DNA of 33,201 nt from Isotricha intestinalis (lineage: Eukaryota > Ciliophora > Litostomatea > Vestibuliferida > Isotrichidae), in the NCBI GenBank assembly GCA_023807065.1, contig JAJJLU010000537.1, positions 1 to 33,201 on the forward strand. Direction: 5' to 3'. Positions 20,220-28,668 of this stretch are shown piece after piece. How positions within the stretch are numbered: the stretch's first letter is position 1; each line of letters begins with the position of its first letter. A program made the translations under genes and the position numbers. The notes under the pieces were generated by a model that saw nothing but the letters and a program-made list of their open reading frames with translations, was not told the DNA's origin and did no database searches.

Positions 20220-20810
20220 ATGTCTAGAGAAAATCATTCATCAAGAAATCCAAAGCTAACATTATTAAAACTTCCAGAATTAAAAGTAAAAAACTATAAC
20301 ACAAATAATAATTTTCAAAATGATTTAAGTCCAACAATTTTTCACACAAAAGAACATAATTTATCTTTCGTTTTATCAACAAATGAAGAAATAAATAATT
20401 CAACAAATGATATATCAATAAAACCAACTTTAACAAAAAATTATGTATCATCTTCTTTAAATAATAGTATTAATGAAACAAATAGAACACATAAATCTTT
20501 TAATACTCCAATTTTAAAAAGAAGAACAAAAAATATTATTTCAAATAATGATAGTCCTAATTTCAAAAGAATTAATAAATCTAATTTTCATAAAAAAGTT
20601 AGATTTGATTTTTTTGGAAATGAAATTAATCATAAAAATAAAAAGAATGTAAAAGTCACTTTTATTGATCAAATTAATGAAGATAAAAATTTTACTGATA
20701 TTATTGATGTTGAAAGTATTAAACAATATATTAAAGTTTATGGTAAAATTAATAGGAAAGATACTTATGTTAGAGATGCTAATTGCTCATGTTCATGTTT
20801 TCTTTTTTGA
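20220..20810 (+). CDS. Small disordered protein with CaaX-like Cys-rich C-terminus and two RVxF-like motifs
   Basis: This 196-residue protein is mostly Ser/Asn/Thr/Lys-rich and disordered. The C-terminus, RDANCSCSCFLF, has Cys at 189, 191 and 193. The last four residues (CFLF) fit a CaaX prenylation box, and the two upstream Cys are plausible palmitoylation sites, as in Ras-like and other doubly lipidated proteins. Two short motifs resemble the PP1-docking RVxF consensus: KKVRF at 125-129 and VKVTF at 144-148. The gene is divergent from a DHHC palmitoyltransferase 323 bp away, which is suggestive but not proof of an enzyme-substrate pair. The frame ends in TGA, showing that TGA is a stop here. 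I do not recognise the protein; a membrane-anchored phosphatase regulator is only a hypothesis. Confidence 0.65.
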   Translation: MSRENHSSRNPKLTLLKLPELKVKNYNTNNNFQNDLSPTIFHTKEHNLSFVLSTNEEINNSTNDISIKPTLTKNYVSSSLNNSINETNRTHKSFNTPILKRRTKNIISNNDSPNFKRINKSNFHKKVRFDFFGNEINHKNKKNVKVTFIDQINEDKNFTDIIDVESIKQYIKVYGKINRKDTYVRDANCSCSCFLF

Positions 20811-21069
20811 AATCAGTTTATTTTCAAGTTTTTTTTTTATAGGAATATTTAATATATATATAATTCATAATTATTTTTTAATGATATTAGTTCTTTTGAT
20901 CTTTTATAAAATATGTTAAGTATTTGTCAATGGAAATTAATTGTTAAATTTTTATTATTATTTTGTTAAAAAAATATTCTCCGATATAGTATAATATATA
21001 TAATTAAAACCTTTGATAAAAAAAATTAAAAAAAAATAAAAATATTTTTCTGTGAAAAAAACTCAAAAA
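20811..21069. other. Convergent intergenic spacer
   Basis: This AT-rich spacer lies between the 3' ends of the CaaX-like gene and the deubiquitinase gene. Apart from T and A runs, no structure is visible. Confidence 0.6.
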
Positions 21070-23000
21070 TTACTTTAATCTATAAAAAAGTAAATAAGCA
21101 TCTTTATTTATAGCTTTACTTTCAGAGCAAGGGTTAATAGCATCATCATTACAAAAATACCAATTATCATTTCTTTTAACAAAAGAAACATAATGTCCTC
21201 CTGAAATTGAAGAACCAATATGAACTGCAACAGCAAATAAAGAATATTCCCATTTTTTGCTCATTACTTTATCACCAGCATATCTTTTTTTTAAAAATTA
21301 TATAACTTACAAAATAATTTACGTTTTTAAATCAAGATTATGTTTATATGAAATATTTGTAGTTAACTTTGAACCATTATCTCTAAATCTTTTAAATTGA
21401 ATTGTTAAAATAGGAGGAACTAAAGCTAATTCTAATTTTTTCAAAATCTAACAAAATAAAAAAAATATTACTTTAGTTTTTTTTTTACATTTTTCACATT
21501 TATACCCACAATCTAATTTTTCACTGGAAAAATATCTATCTAAGCAATCTTTTAAATTATCATTTTTTTTATTTTCAATAGAGACACTTAAATCAAGGAA
21601 AGGATCATAAGTATAAGAGCAAAATTTACATTTAAGACATTTAACAGTACTAGTGATTAATCCAGTAAAGACAGAATCTACAAAAGAAGGATTAACATTT
21701 CTATAAATATTCCAAGCATCTTCCATATTAATATTATCAGGAAATCTATATTTTTTATCATAATTTAATTCATCTTGAATTCTTCCTAAAAATCTTCTTA
21801 AAAATTCTTGACAATCATGTTGTCTTCCTGATTCTAAAAAAGAATGACATGTATTATATATTGATTTTGGAGGCTTTATTATTTTTTTTTCTTTATATAA
21901 TAATAAAAATTCATTATATGATTCACATGCCTTTAATTTTTTCTTTGATTTTTTCTCTTTTTCATATTTCTTTTTATAAAAATATGAATTTAATTCTGGA
22001 ATTGATGATAAGCATTGAAGACAAGTATTCATAAAACAATATATTGATGGATTTATTATTCCTGTAGGTGATAATGATATTTTTTCAAATAATGATAAAT
22101 TGGTTATTAATCTATCTGGAATTGATTTTTGAGAATTATAATTTTGATTTTCTTTCTCTTTTTTTTTTTTCTTTATTAAATTCTTTGTTAAATTGTTTTC
22201 TTCTTCTATTTTTGATTTTTCTTCTTTTTCTGTTGTAGAATTATTGTTTAAATTCATTATTTTTGGATTTGAATTTTCTTTCTTTTTTCTTTTCTTTTTT
22301 TCTTCTTCTTCTTCTTCTTCTCCTTCTTCTTCTTCTTCTTCTTCTTCATTTTCATTTTTTTTTAAATCTAAATGAGATGTTTCTTTAGGATCTTCTTTTT
22401 CAAAAAAATTATCTTTAAAAGAAAAATCCTTTTCATATAATAAGTAATTTTTTACAATTTTAAACTCTCCTTCAGATTCGAGTTCAAAATCAATGAATTT
22501 ATTCCTTTCAAAAATTTTTATATTTTCTAAAGAAGGAATTTGACGATTTTTATTATCGAAACTAACTTGAATTATATAATCAATATTAAAGTGTTTTGAG
22601 GTTTCTTTCATAATTTCATAAAAAACTAAACCAATAGCATTTGGATTTATTTTATTAGTAATTTTATTTTTTTCTTTATTTAAAAAAACTACATTTCTAA
22701 TATTAAATATTGAATGAGAATATTTTCTTGTACTATCTTCTGTAATGTTAATAATTTCTTTTAACCATTTAGAAGGAACAATATATCTGTAACTTTTTAT
22801 TTCAGTATATACAAGATTTTCAAAAAGGTTTGTTATCTTTTCTACTGAAACTTCAAAAGGATTTCTTTTAACATTTTCCTTATTTATATTAATATAATCT
22901 AATTTACTTTTTTGCTTGAATTTTCTGAATCAGATTCTGTTGAATTATTCTTTTTTTTCCCTGACTTACAACTAAATATTCTTTTTAAAAAATCTATCAT
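21070..23000 (-). CDS. USP-family ubiquitin C-terminal hydrolase, three introns
   Basis: This is a cysteine protease that removes ubiquitin from proteins. Removing three GTA...AG introns, 22879-22907 (29 nt), 21448-21471 (24 nt) and 21284-21322 (39 nt), joins four exons into a 612-residue protein starting at 23000. The Cys box has catalytic Cys311 (INPSIYCFMNTCLQCL), with the oxyanion Asn kept five residues before it. The QQD-type box reads GRQHDCQEFLRRF. Two CxxC pairs (CLKCKFC and CGYKCEKC) form the finger zinc site. ILTIQFKRF precedes the His box, SGGHYVSFV (His572), and the acid is in CNDDAI (588-589). The catalytic set is therefore complete. Residues 32-130 contain SYRYIVPSKWLKEI, possibly a diverged DUSP-like domain. 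A run of acidic residues (209-223) followed by Lys-rich sequence precedes the catalytic core. Confidence 0.9.
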
Positions 23001-23067
23001 TTAAAAAAAATATATGTTATACATAAAATAAATAAAAATATTAATATTAAATTAGATAAATCAAAAT

Positions 23068-24576
23068 TTATTCATACATTTTAAAAAAATAAGGGTTATC
23101 TAAATCTTGGATTTGAATATGAAAATTATAATCTGAATTTAGTTTTTTTTCAATACAATTAACATTAGCTATATTATTATTTGAAGTAATATCAAATTTA
23201 AAGTGAAAAGGACCATCATTTAATTCTAAAAGAAAATTATCATTTTCTTTGTTAATAATATTTCCAATAATAAATTTATTAGATTTAACTACATAACTTT
23301 TTTCAGAATCATTTGGATAAACTCTTATTATTAAATTATGAGGTTCATCCCAAATAAAAATGTTATTTAAACACATATTATCTTTTAAATTAATTATATA
23401 TGATTTATATTTTTTTAAATCATTTAATTTATCTTTTATCATTAAATCTATTTTTCCATTATCTAATTCTTTTATTTTATTTATTATATTATTACAAATA
23501 TCATTTGAAGATAAAAAAAAACAATTTTCTGGATTTAACTCTAAAAAAGATTTAAGAATATTTTTAAAATTATTATAAATTTCATTTGATGATTTACTAT
23601 ATATAGGATAATGATTAACTAAATTTTCAAAATGTAAATTATAATATTTTAATTTTTTATAAAAGTGATTTATTATTTTTCTAGATTTTTCAATTTCTTC
23701 AGTTAAATTACTTGAAACATTAAAATTTTCTATTTTTTTTGAAAGAGGAATGTAAATTTTAAATTTAATAGGAGTTAAATTTAAATTACTATTAAATTCA
23801 TTTTGAATTTCTTGATAAAAATCTTCTGAGATTTTATTTACTGTTTCTTTACATTTATCTAAATTAATAAAAGCACACTTTGAATTTAAATTAGAAAATT
23901 TATTATTTAAAATATTATTATTTCCTCCAATTTGAATTATTGATATTTTTAAATTTCCTTTAATTTTATTTTTATTTATTATATTATGAATTGAATTATA
24001 AGTTTCTTTTAAATTTCCTGTTTGTTTATTTTTATTATATTCTTCTAAAAATTTATTTTTACCTTCTTGAGTAAAAAAGGATAATTTAATTGAAGAAATA
24101 AGTAAAATTCCATTATTATAATTTTCTACTAAAACATTTCCACATTTTTCTATAAAATTATCTTTTTCTTCATTATATATTTTTTTCCCTTTCTCATTTA
24201 AAAAATTATCAGTAGAATTTAAATTATATTTATTTTCAATTCTATAATAAATTCTATAAATATCAGAAATTGAAAAAGACAAATCATTATCTTTCAAATC
24301 ATTTAAATATTTAAATAAATCAAATTTATTAAAAATAAAATTTCCAGTTTCAAAAAAATTTCCTAAATTTAAATAATGTATAACTTTATTAAATTCAATT
24401 GAATTAATAAATTTTTCATTTTTTTCTGATTTATCAATTTTATCAACAAAAAAACATTCATCTTTACTTAAATTAAAACTTAAAGAAGAAAAGCCTTTTT
24501 TTTCATTATAATCACTGAAAAAAACTTGACAAAAATATCTCTCCAAGAAAAGAAGAATCAAAAAATAAAAAGACAT
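23068..24576 (-). CDS. Secreted or lumenal protein, possibly MACPF-like
   Basis: This 502-residue protein begins with a likely signal peptide (MSFYFLILLFLERYFC) and has no later membrane segment, so it should enter the secretory pathway. Features in the middle are loosely reminiscent of MACPF/CDC-fold proteins. FIEKCGNVLVENYNNGILL sits where those have 'Y..fi..yGTh.v.....Gg'. KISIIQIGGN sits where they have a '...vsviGG' strand, and two helical clusters flank these. The C-terminal 110 residues are beta-rich (NLIIRVYPND, FLLELNDGPFHFKFDI). If the fold assignment holds, the protein could be a membrane-acting effector or an attachment protein. The match is pattern-based, and the exact GTH signature is missing. 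The 5' end is only 67 bp from the deubiquitinase start on the same strand (its stop side). Confidence 0.6.
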   Translation of the reverse strand: MSFYFLILLFLERYFCQVFFSDYNEKKGFSSLSFNLSKDECFFVDKIDKSEKNEKFINSIEFNKVIHYLNLGNFFETGNFIFNKFDLFKYLNDLKDNDLSFSISDIYRIYYRIENKYNLNSTDNFLNEKGKKIYNEEKDNFIEKCGNVLVENYNNGILLISSIKLSFFTQEGKNKFLEEYNKNKQTGNLKETYNSIHNIINKNKIKGNLKISIIQIGGNNNILNNKFSNLNSKCAFINLDKCKETVNKISEDFYQEIQNEFNSNLNLTPIKFKIYIPLSKKIENFNVSSNLTEEIEKSRKIINHFYKKLKYYNLHFENLVNHYPIYSKSSNEIYNNFKNILKSFLELNPENCFFLSSNDICNNIINKIKELDNGKIDLMIKDKLNDLKKYKSYIINLKDNMCLNNIFIWDEPHNLIIRVYPNDSEKSYVVKSNKFIIGNIINKENDNFLLELNDGPFHFKFDITSNNNIANVNCIEKKLNSDYNFHIQIQDLDNPYFFKMYE

Positions 24577-24765
24577 TTAAAAAATATTTTTTTATTTTTT
24601 TTAATTTATCAAATACTTTTTATCTTCATTTTTCAAAATAACTTTAACTTAAATATCTTAAGAATAATGAAAAAAAGTATTTATTCATTTTATAAAATAT
24701 TGATTTGAATCATTATTTTAAATTTACATTTATAATTTATACATTCTTTTATTTTATAAATATAA

Positions 24766-25266
24766 ATGTCTAATGATGATAAAAAACATATTAATGATAC
24801 TAAAAAATTATTAGAAATGTCTTTAGATGACATTGCTAAAATGAATAATGAAAAAAAAAGAAAATTTAAATTTGGAGTTAAAAAAAATTTTAGAAATAAA
24901 AGATTAAATAATAATAATAAAAGAATAAGAGGAGGACATCATTTTAGAAAAAAAAATAATGATAATTATAATAAATCGAATTATAATAAATTTAAAAAAA
25001 AAAATAAAAATTATGAAAAAGAAACAAGAACAAAAATTAAAATAACTAATTTACAAAAAGAAATAAAAGATGATGAATTAAATCAATTTTTTTCTTCAGT
25101 AGGAAAAATTAAATTTTGTAAAATTCAAAAAGATGAAAATAACAATTCTTTAGGAATAGCATATATAGAATATTATAAACCAGAAAGTGCAAAAAAAGCG
25201 ATTAAAGATTTTGATAATGCTGAAATAGAAGGAACTTTTATGAAAATAGAATATAATAATGAATAA
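24766..25266 (+). CDS. Aly/REF-type mRNA export adaptor, RRM protein
   Basis: This 166-residue protein has the layout of ALYREF/Yra1. A UAP56-binding motif sits near the N-terminus (LEMSLDDIAKMN, residues 16-27), followed by a basic Arg/Lys/Asn-rich region with an RGG-like spot (KRIRGGHHFRKK) and a single RRM at about 88-164. RNP2 is IKITNL, and the RNP1 position reads LGIAYIEYY, with aromatic residues kept. The family links splicing and the TREX complex to export of mRNA and binds RNA in the nucleus. The C-terminal UBM seen in some members is absent, because the frame stops right after the RRM. The protein is shorter than animal ALYREF but close to compact protist forms. Confidence 0.82.
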   Translation: MSNDDKKHINDTKKLLEMSLDDIAKMNNEKKRKFKFGVKKNFRNKRLNNNNKRIRGGHHFRKKNNDNYNKSNYNKFKKKNKNYEKETRTKIKITNLQKEIKDDELNQFFSSVGKIKFCKIQKDENNNSLGIAYIEYYKPESAKKAIKDFDNAEIEGTFMKIEYNNE

Positions 25267-25373
25267 AAAAAATGGAAAATTAAAAAAAAAAAAATTAAAT
25301 ATTGAAACACTTATTAATATATATAAAAAATAAAAAAAATTATAAAAAAATAAATTTAAAAAAAAAAAAGAAA

Positions 25374-25976
25374 ATGATATTAAAAAAGCGTGGATTACTA
25401 ATAGATTTAGAAAACATTCAAATTCCAAACGTAACAAATTTTGAAGAAACCTTAAAAACAACATTAAAAGTTCCATTATCAATAATAACATTTGAAGATA
25501 TGGCAAAAGAGAAAGAATCAGATATGCGTGAAATGAAATCAAAAAGTGAGAGAATGTATAAAAGAGCATCACATATGTTATATGCAATGGAAAGATGGAA
25601 AAAAAGAGAAGAAATATTAAAAGAATTAGATAAGGGAAATAATATATTTATTATTAATTATTGCTTTAAAGAAATTGCAGAAAATGTTTGTGATGATTTA
25701 GATATTGAATGGGCTAAAACACATTATACTGGCTTAATTAGACCTGATAAAGTTTTATTCTTTGAATTAAATAATTTAGGAATTAATAAATTCTTCTCTC
25801 ATTATAAATATATGTATAAAATCAAAGATAATAAAATTAATGCTGTTGTTAATGATATTTCACTTAATTTTACTAATTTATTAATTGAATATAATAAAAA
25901 TGGGGTGGATGATTTCTCTAAAAATTTTTATTTTAGTTCTATAGGAGAAGATTTATTTATGTATACTGATATTTAA
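25374..25976 (+). CDS. Thymidylate kinase-like protein lacking catalytic motifs
   Basis: This is a 200-residue protein when started at the ATG at 25374; the open frame continues upstream to 25302 but that part is only poly-Lys/Asn leader. The spacing and several motifs match thymidylate kinase. RGLLIDLENI sits at the position of the '..iv.EG.DraGKST' strand. SHMLYAMERWKKREEILKEL matches 'h.LFsanRWE....I...L'. GNNIFIINYCF sits at 'G..vv.DRY.fSg'. GLIRPDKVLFFEL matches 'gLp.PDlvlfL.l'. However, the P-loop Gly/Lys/Ser/Thr are gone (ENIQIPNVTN), DRY is NYC, and the Arg after the PD strand and the LID arginines are not apparent. It therefore looks like a pseudoenzyme of the dTMP kinase fold. It is co-directional with the Aly/REF gene, 107 bp downstream. 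Confidence 0.7.
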   Translation: MILKKRGLLIDLENIQIPNVTNFEETLKTTLKVPLSIITFEDMAKEKESDMREMKSKSERMYKRASHMLYAMERWKKREEILKELDKGNNIFIINYCFKEIAENVCDDLDIEWAKTHYTGLIRPDKVLFFELNNLGINKFFSHYKYMYKIKDNKINAVVNDISLNFTNLLIEYNKNGVDDFSKNFYFSSIGEDLFMYTDI

Positions 25977-26183
25977 TTTTCTTATTTAAATTTTTTTATA
26001 AAAAACAATGAAACTATATAAATAATTAAAATTTGTTGAATTTATATAAATAAATAACAAGAGAAATGTTTCTTTGAAAAAGTAATTAAATTCTTTTAAA
26101 AATAAAAAAATATAATTATTTTTATATCAAAAAATAAATTAATAATATGAAAAAATTAAAAGATTTTTTAAATTTTTTTTTAA

Positions 26184-27461
26184 ATGATTAATAAGATAAT
26201 GAGGAGAGTTCTAGTCAAATATAATATATTACCCTGGGAATATAATCTTATTATTACAAATCATTTATTAGGAAATTCTGATTCTCATTTAGTTTCTGTT
26301 TTTAAAGATTTTTTATTATATGATGATCCATCTGAATTTTTAAAGCGCTATTATAGGAAAAAGGAAAATAAATTAAAATTAAAGTTATTAACTAATTATT
26401 ATAATAATTCATCTAAATTATTTCCTAATTATTTCCTTTTAGAAGAAGGAAATTATATTTATAAAAACATAAGGAAAAAACAAAAAATAATAGATTTAAT
26501 TGAAGAATTGAAATATGAAAAAAAAATAAATAAAAAAATAAAAAAGAAAAATATAACAATATTCAATAATGATATTTACAATAGTATTTTAGCAGAAAAT
26601 ATAAATGATAGAAGTAAAATAAAAGATTTATTTGGTTCTTATATTTTTAATAGTGAAAAAAGAAATGATTCCTTAAAATCAATTATTAATTTTACAAATA
26701 AATTATCTTTAATGATTGAACAAAATGAAAAAGAAAATTTAAAAAATAATTTAAATTCAATTAATAAAACAAGAACAACTTCTGCAAATAGTAATACTAA
26801 TGGAAATATAATTAAAGATAAAAATAAAATTAAAAATAAATTTATCAGAAATCCAAAATTTAATTTTCATACAAGATTAATTAAATATAATATTAATAAT
26901 TCAAATAAATTAAAGATAGAAAATAATTTAAAATTAAAAAAACCAAGTTTTAGTATTTCAAAAGAAAAAAATTCAAAAATTAAAGATAAAAATTTATCAT
27001 TAAAAAAAATTCCTCATCCAAAAAAAAACTCGAAAGAAATTAATATAAAAAAGTTAAATAAAAAAAATTTTTCAACAATTCAAGTGGAAAAATTAATAAA
27101 TGTGAATAAAATAATAAATAAAAGAAACAATATTTATTCAATGCAAACAAATAATACTTTAAAATATATAAATAAAAAAAATAAAACAATTGAAATTACA
27201 AAATTAAAAGATTTTTTAAATAAATCTTTAAGAAAAAGAAATATGATTTCAAATGAATTTTATACTATTAATGTTTCAAATAATAGTAATAATACTTTAT
27301 TATTTCCTGAAACTGATAGAAAAAAAATTTCTACTCCAAAAAGAATAATTAAAACAAATAAAAATTTAATTAACTTAGATTTTAATAAATCTACTAATCA
27401 ATCAAAATCAACTTCTCTAAAAAAAAGAAAGAAAAGAAAATGTATAAATATAATTTGTTAA
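26184..27461 (+). CDS. Paralogue of the 14514-16316 protein: conserved N-terminal domain plus basic disordered tail
   Basis: This is a 425-residue protein. Residues 8-112 repeat the domain seen in the 14514-16316 gene: FLLYDDPSEFLKRYYRKKE, a helical YYNNSSKLFPNYFLLEEG segment and YIYKNIRKKQKIIDLIEEL. The tail (113-425) is Lys/Asn/Ser/Ile-rich, with many KK, KN and NK pairs, and ends in a basic LKKRKKRKC patch that may serve as a nuclear signal. The pI must be very high. No signal peptide or membrane helix is present. Only the N-terminal domain is similar between the two proteins; the tails align only by composition. Function is unknown, and I recall no experimentally studied member. Confidence 0.72.
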   Translation: MINKIMRRVLVKYNILPWEYNLIITNHLLGNSDSHLVSVFKDFLLYDDPSEFLKRYYRKKENKLKLKLLTNYYNNSSKLFPNYFLLEEGNYIYKNIRKKQKIIDLIEELKYEKKINKKIKKKNITIFNNDIYNSILAENINDRSKIKDLFGSYIFNSEKRNDSLKSIINFTNKLSLMIEQNEKENLKNNLNSINKTRTTSANSNTNGNIIKDKNKIKNKFIRNPKFNFHTRLIKYNINNSNKLKIENNLKLKKPSFSISKEKNSKIKDKNLSLKKIPHPKKNSKEINIKKLNKKNFSTIQVEKLINVNKIINKRNNIYSMQTNNTLKYINKKNKTIEITKLKDFLNKSLRKRNMISNEFYTINVSNNSNNTLLFPETDRKKISTPKRIIKTNKNLINLDFNKSTNQSKSTSLKKRKKRKCINIIC

Positions 27462-27619
27462 TTATTATTTCACAATTTATTAATTAAAATATATTTATTT
27501 ATTTAATTAATCTAAAAAAAATTTTTTTATTTATATACAAATAATATTATTTAAAAATAAATAATTAAATAAATTCAAATTTTTAATTTTCATTAACATT
27601 TAATTTTCTATTTACTTTC

Positions 27620-28207
27620 CTATTCTTCATTATTTTTCTCACTATAATTTTCTTTAATCTCAACTCTTTTTAAATTAAAAAAATTAGTTTTAGGAAAACA
27701 AGTTCGAAAATCACTTCCAAAAAATTCAGATAAGGAAATTTTTTTACAATAACAATAAATTTTAATAATAATAATAGGGATAATCAAAGCAGAGAAAAAA
27801 ACAATGATTGAAGCAGAAACAGCATTTTTAATTTTTAAATGTTTAACTTCTGTTTTCCAAAAAAATAAAAGAAAAATAATAATCATGGTTATTAAAATAA
27901 GAGTAAAATAAGAAGCAAAAGCAACTTTAATAATATAATTTTTATATAAATTATCTAATTCTTTACATTTTTCTTTTGAAAGACAATTCATTGTTGCATA
28001 ATTTGAACCAGAACAACAAAATTCATTTGAATAATATTCTTTCTTACATTTTATTACACAATATGATTTATATGATGTATCTGTTAATCTATTTCCTGTT
28101 CCATAGATTGTGTTTGTTATTATTTTTTTTTTATCTGTGAAAGGAGTGTAAAATAGACTCCATGTTATTATGTTATTTAAAAATGAGAGAAATATGATTT
28201 TTTTCAT
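27620..28207 (-). CDS. Cys-rich signal-peptide protein with two transmembrane helices
   Basis: This is a 195-residue protein. A hydrophobic N-terminus (KKIIFLSFLNNIITWSLF) looks like a signal peptide. The following ectodomain (about 22-92) has six cysteines at 50, 54, 64, 65, 75 and 81 (YCVIKC, EFCC, MNC, KEKC), likely disulphide-bonded outside the cell or in the lumen. TM1 is at about 95-117 and TM2 at about 129-152, ending in a YCYCKK stretch that could be palmitoylated. The tail is short and charged (EIKENYSEKNNEE). This is a recognisable layout for small ciliate membrane proteins, but I cannot name a family. The gene lies close to the frameshifted frame at 28246 and points away from it. 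Confidence 0.65.
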   Translation of the reverse strand: MKKIIFLSFLNNIITWSLFYTPFTDKKKIITNTIYGTGNRLTDTSYKSYCVIKCKKEYYSNEFCCSGSNYATMNCLSKEKCKELDNLYKNYIIKVAFASYFTLILITMIIIFLLFFWKTEVKHLKIKNAVSASIIVFFSALIIPIIIIKIYCYCKKISLSEFFGSDFRTCFPKTNFFNLKRVEIKENYSEKNNEE

Positions 28208-28245
28208 TTTTTTTTGAAAAAAAATGTTTTTTTATTTTTTTTATT

Positions 28246-28444
28246 ATGAAAAAAAAGGTAATTGTACTTCATATAAAAATTAATCATGTTTCTAATCAAC
28301 TTGAAATGATAATAAAGAGAATAAAAAATTTGAAATTAAATGTTTTTTTTGAGGAATCCAAAATGATAATAATATATGAATATTGAAAATGAAAATAAAT
28401 ATTTAAATAAAATTGGCTCAACAATTAAAGTTTTTAAACATTAA
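28246..28444 (+). pseudogene. Small HMA-like (ferredoxin-like fold) frame with one frameshift
   Basis: The ATG at 28246 opens a frame reading KKKVIVLHIKINHVSNQLEM, then IIKRIKNLKLNVFFEESKM and IIIYEY, up to a TGA at 28384. Dropping one T at 28384 continues with ENENKYLNKIGSTIKVFKH to a TAA at 28442-28444. The joined pattern is beta-alpha-beta-beta-alpha-beta, like Atx1/HMA copper-chaperone domains. The metal-binding CxxC loop is absent (NHVSN instead), so it would not bind copper in the classical way. No GT...AG intron can repair the break, so it is either a recent pseudogene or a base error. At about 65 residues the family call is by pattern only. Confidence 0.35.
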
Positions 28445-28668
28445 TTAAATGAACAAAAAGTATATTATTAAAAAGCAACATTTTGTTTTATGTTATTTTT
28501 GTTTATTAATTGTTGTGAAATTTTTAGACCCCCCCCCCCGGGGGGTCAAAAATTTCACAACAATTAATTAATTAGGTTAGATTTATTTTTTTATTAAATC
28601 CTGTATTATTATAAAAAATACTTTTTCTTATTTTTTAAAATAAATTTTTAAATATTATTTATTATTAT
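28445..28668. other. Intergenic gap holding the palindrome
   Basis: Together with the broken frame at 28246-28444, this forms a stretch of about 460 bp between two intact genes. The only notable element is the C/G-clamped inverted repeat at 28505-28568. The rest is AT-rich, with no RNA gene visible. Confidence 0.6.
28505..28568. repeat. Perfect-stem palindrome with C11-G6 centre
   Basis: The left arm, attaattgttgtgaaa followed by tttttagac, pairs with the right arm, gtcaaaaa followed by tttcacaacaattaat. Stem length is about 24 bp with a single extra A on the left side. The centre is eleven C (28529-28539) directly followed by six G (28540-28545). This is the only long G/C run in the window outside the telomere. 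It lies between the frame ending at 28444 and the 3' end of VPS35, so both flanking transcripts would run toward it. Confidence 0.9.

Noticed and set aside
22193..22375. Plus-strand poly-Ser frame
   Set aside because: It is the antisense of the GAA/GAG run in the deubiquitinase; no domain or separate signal.
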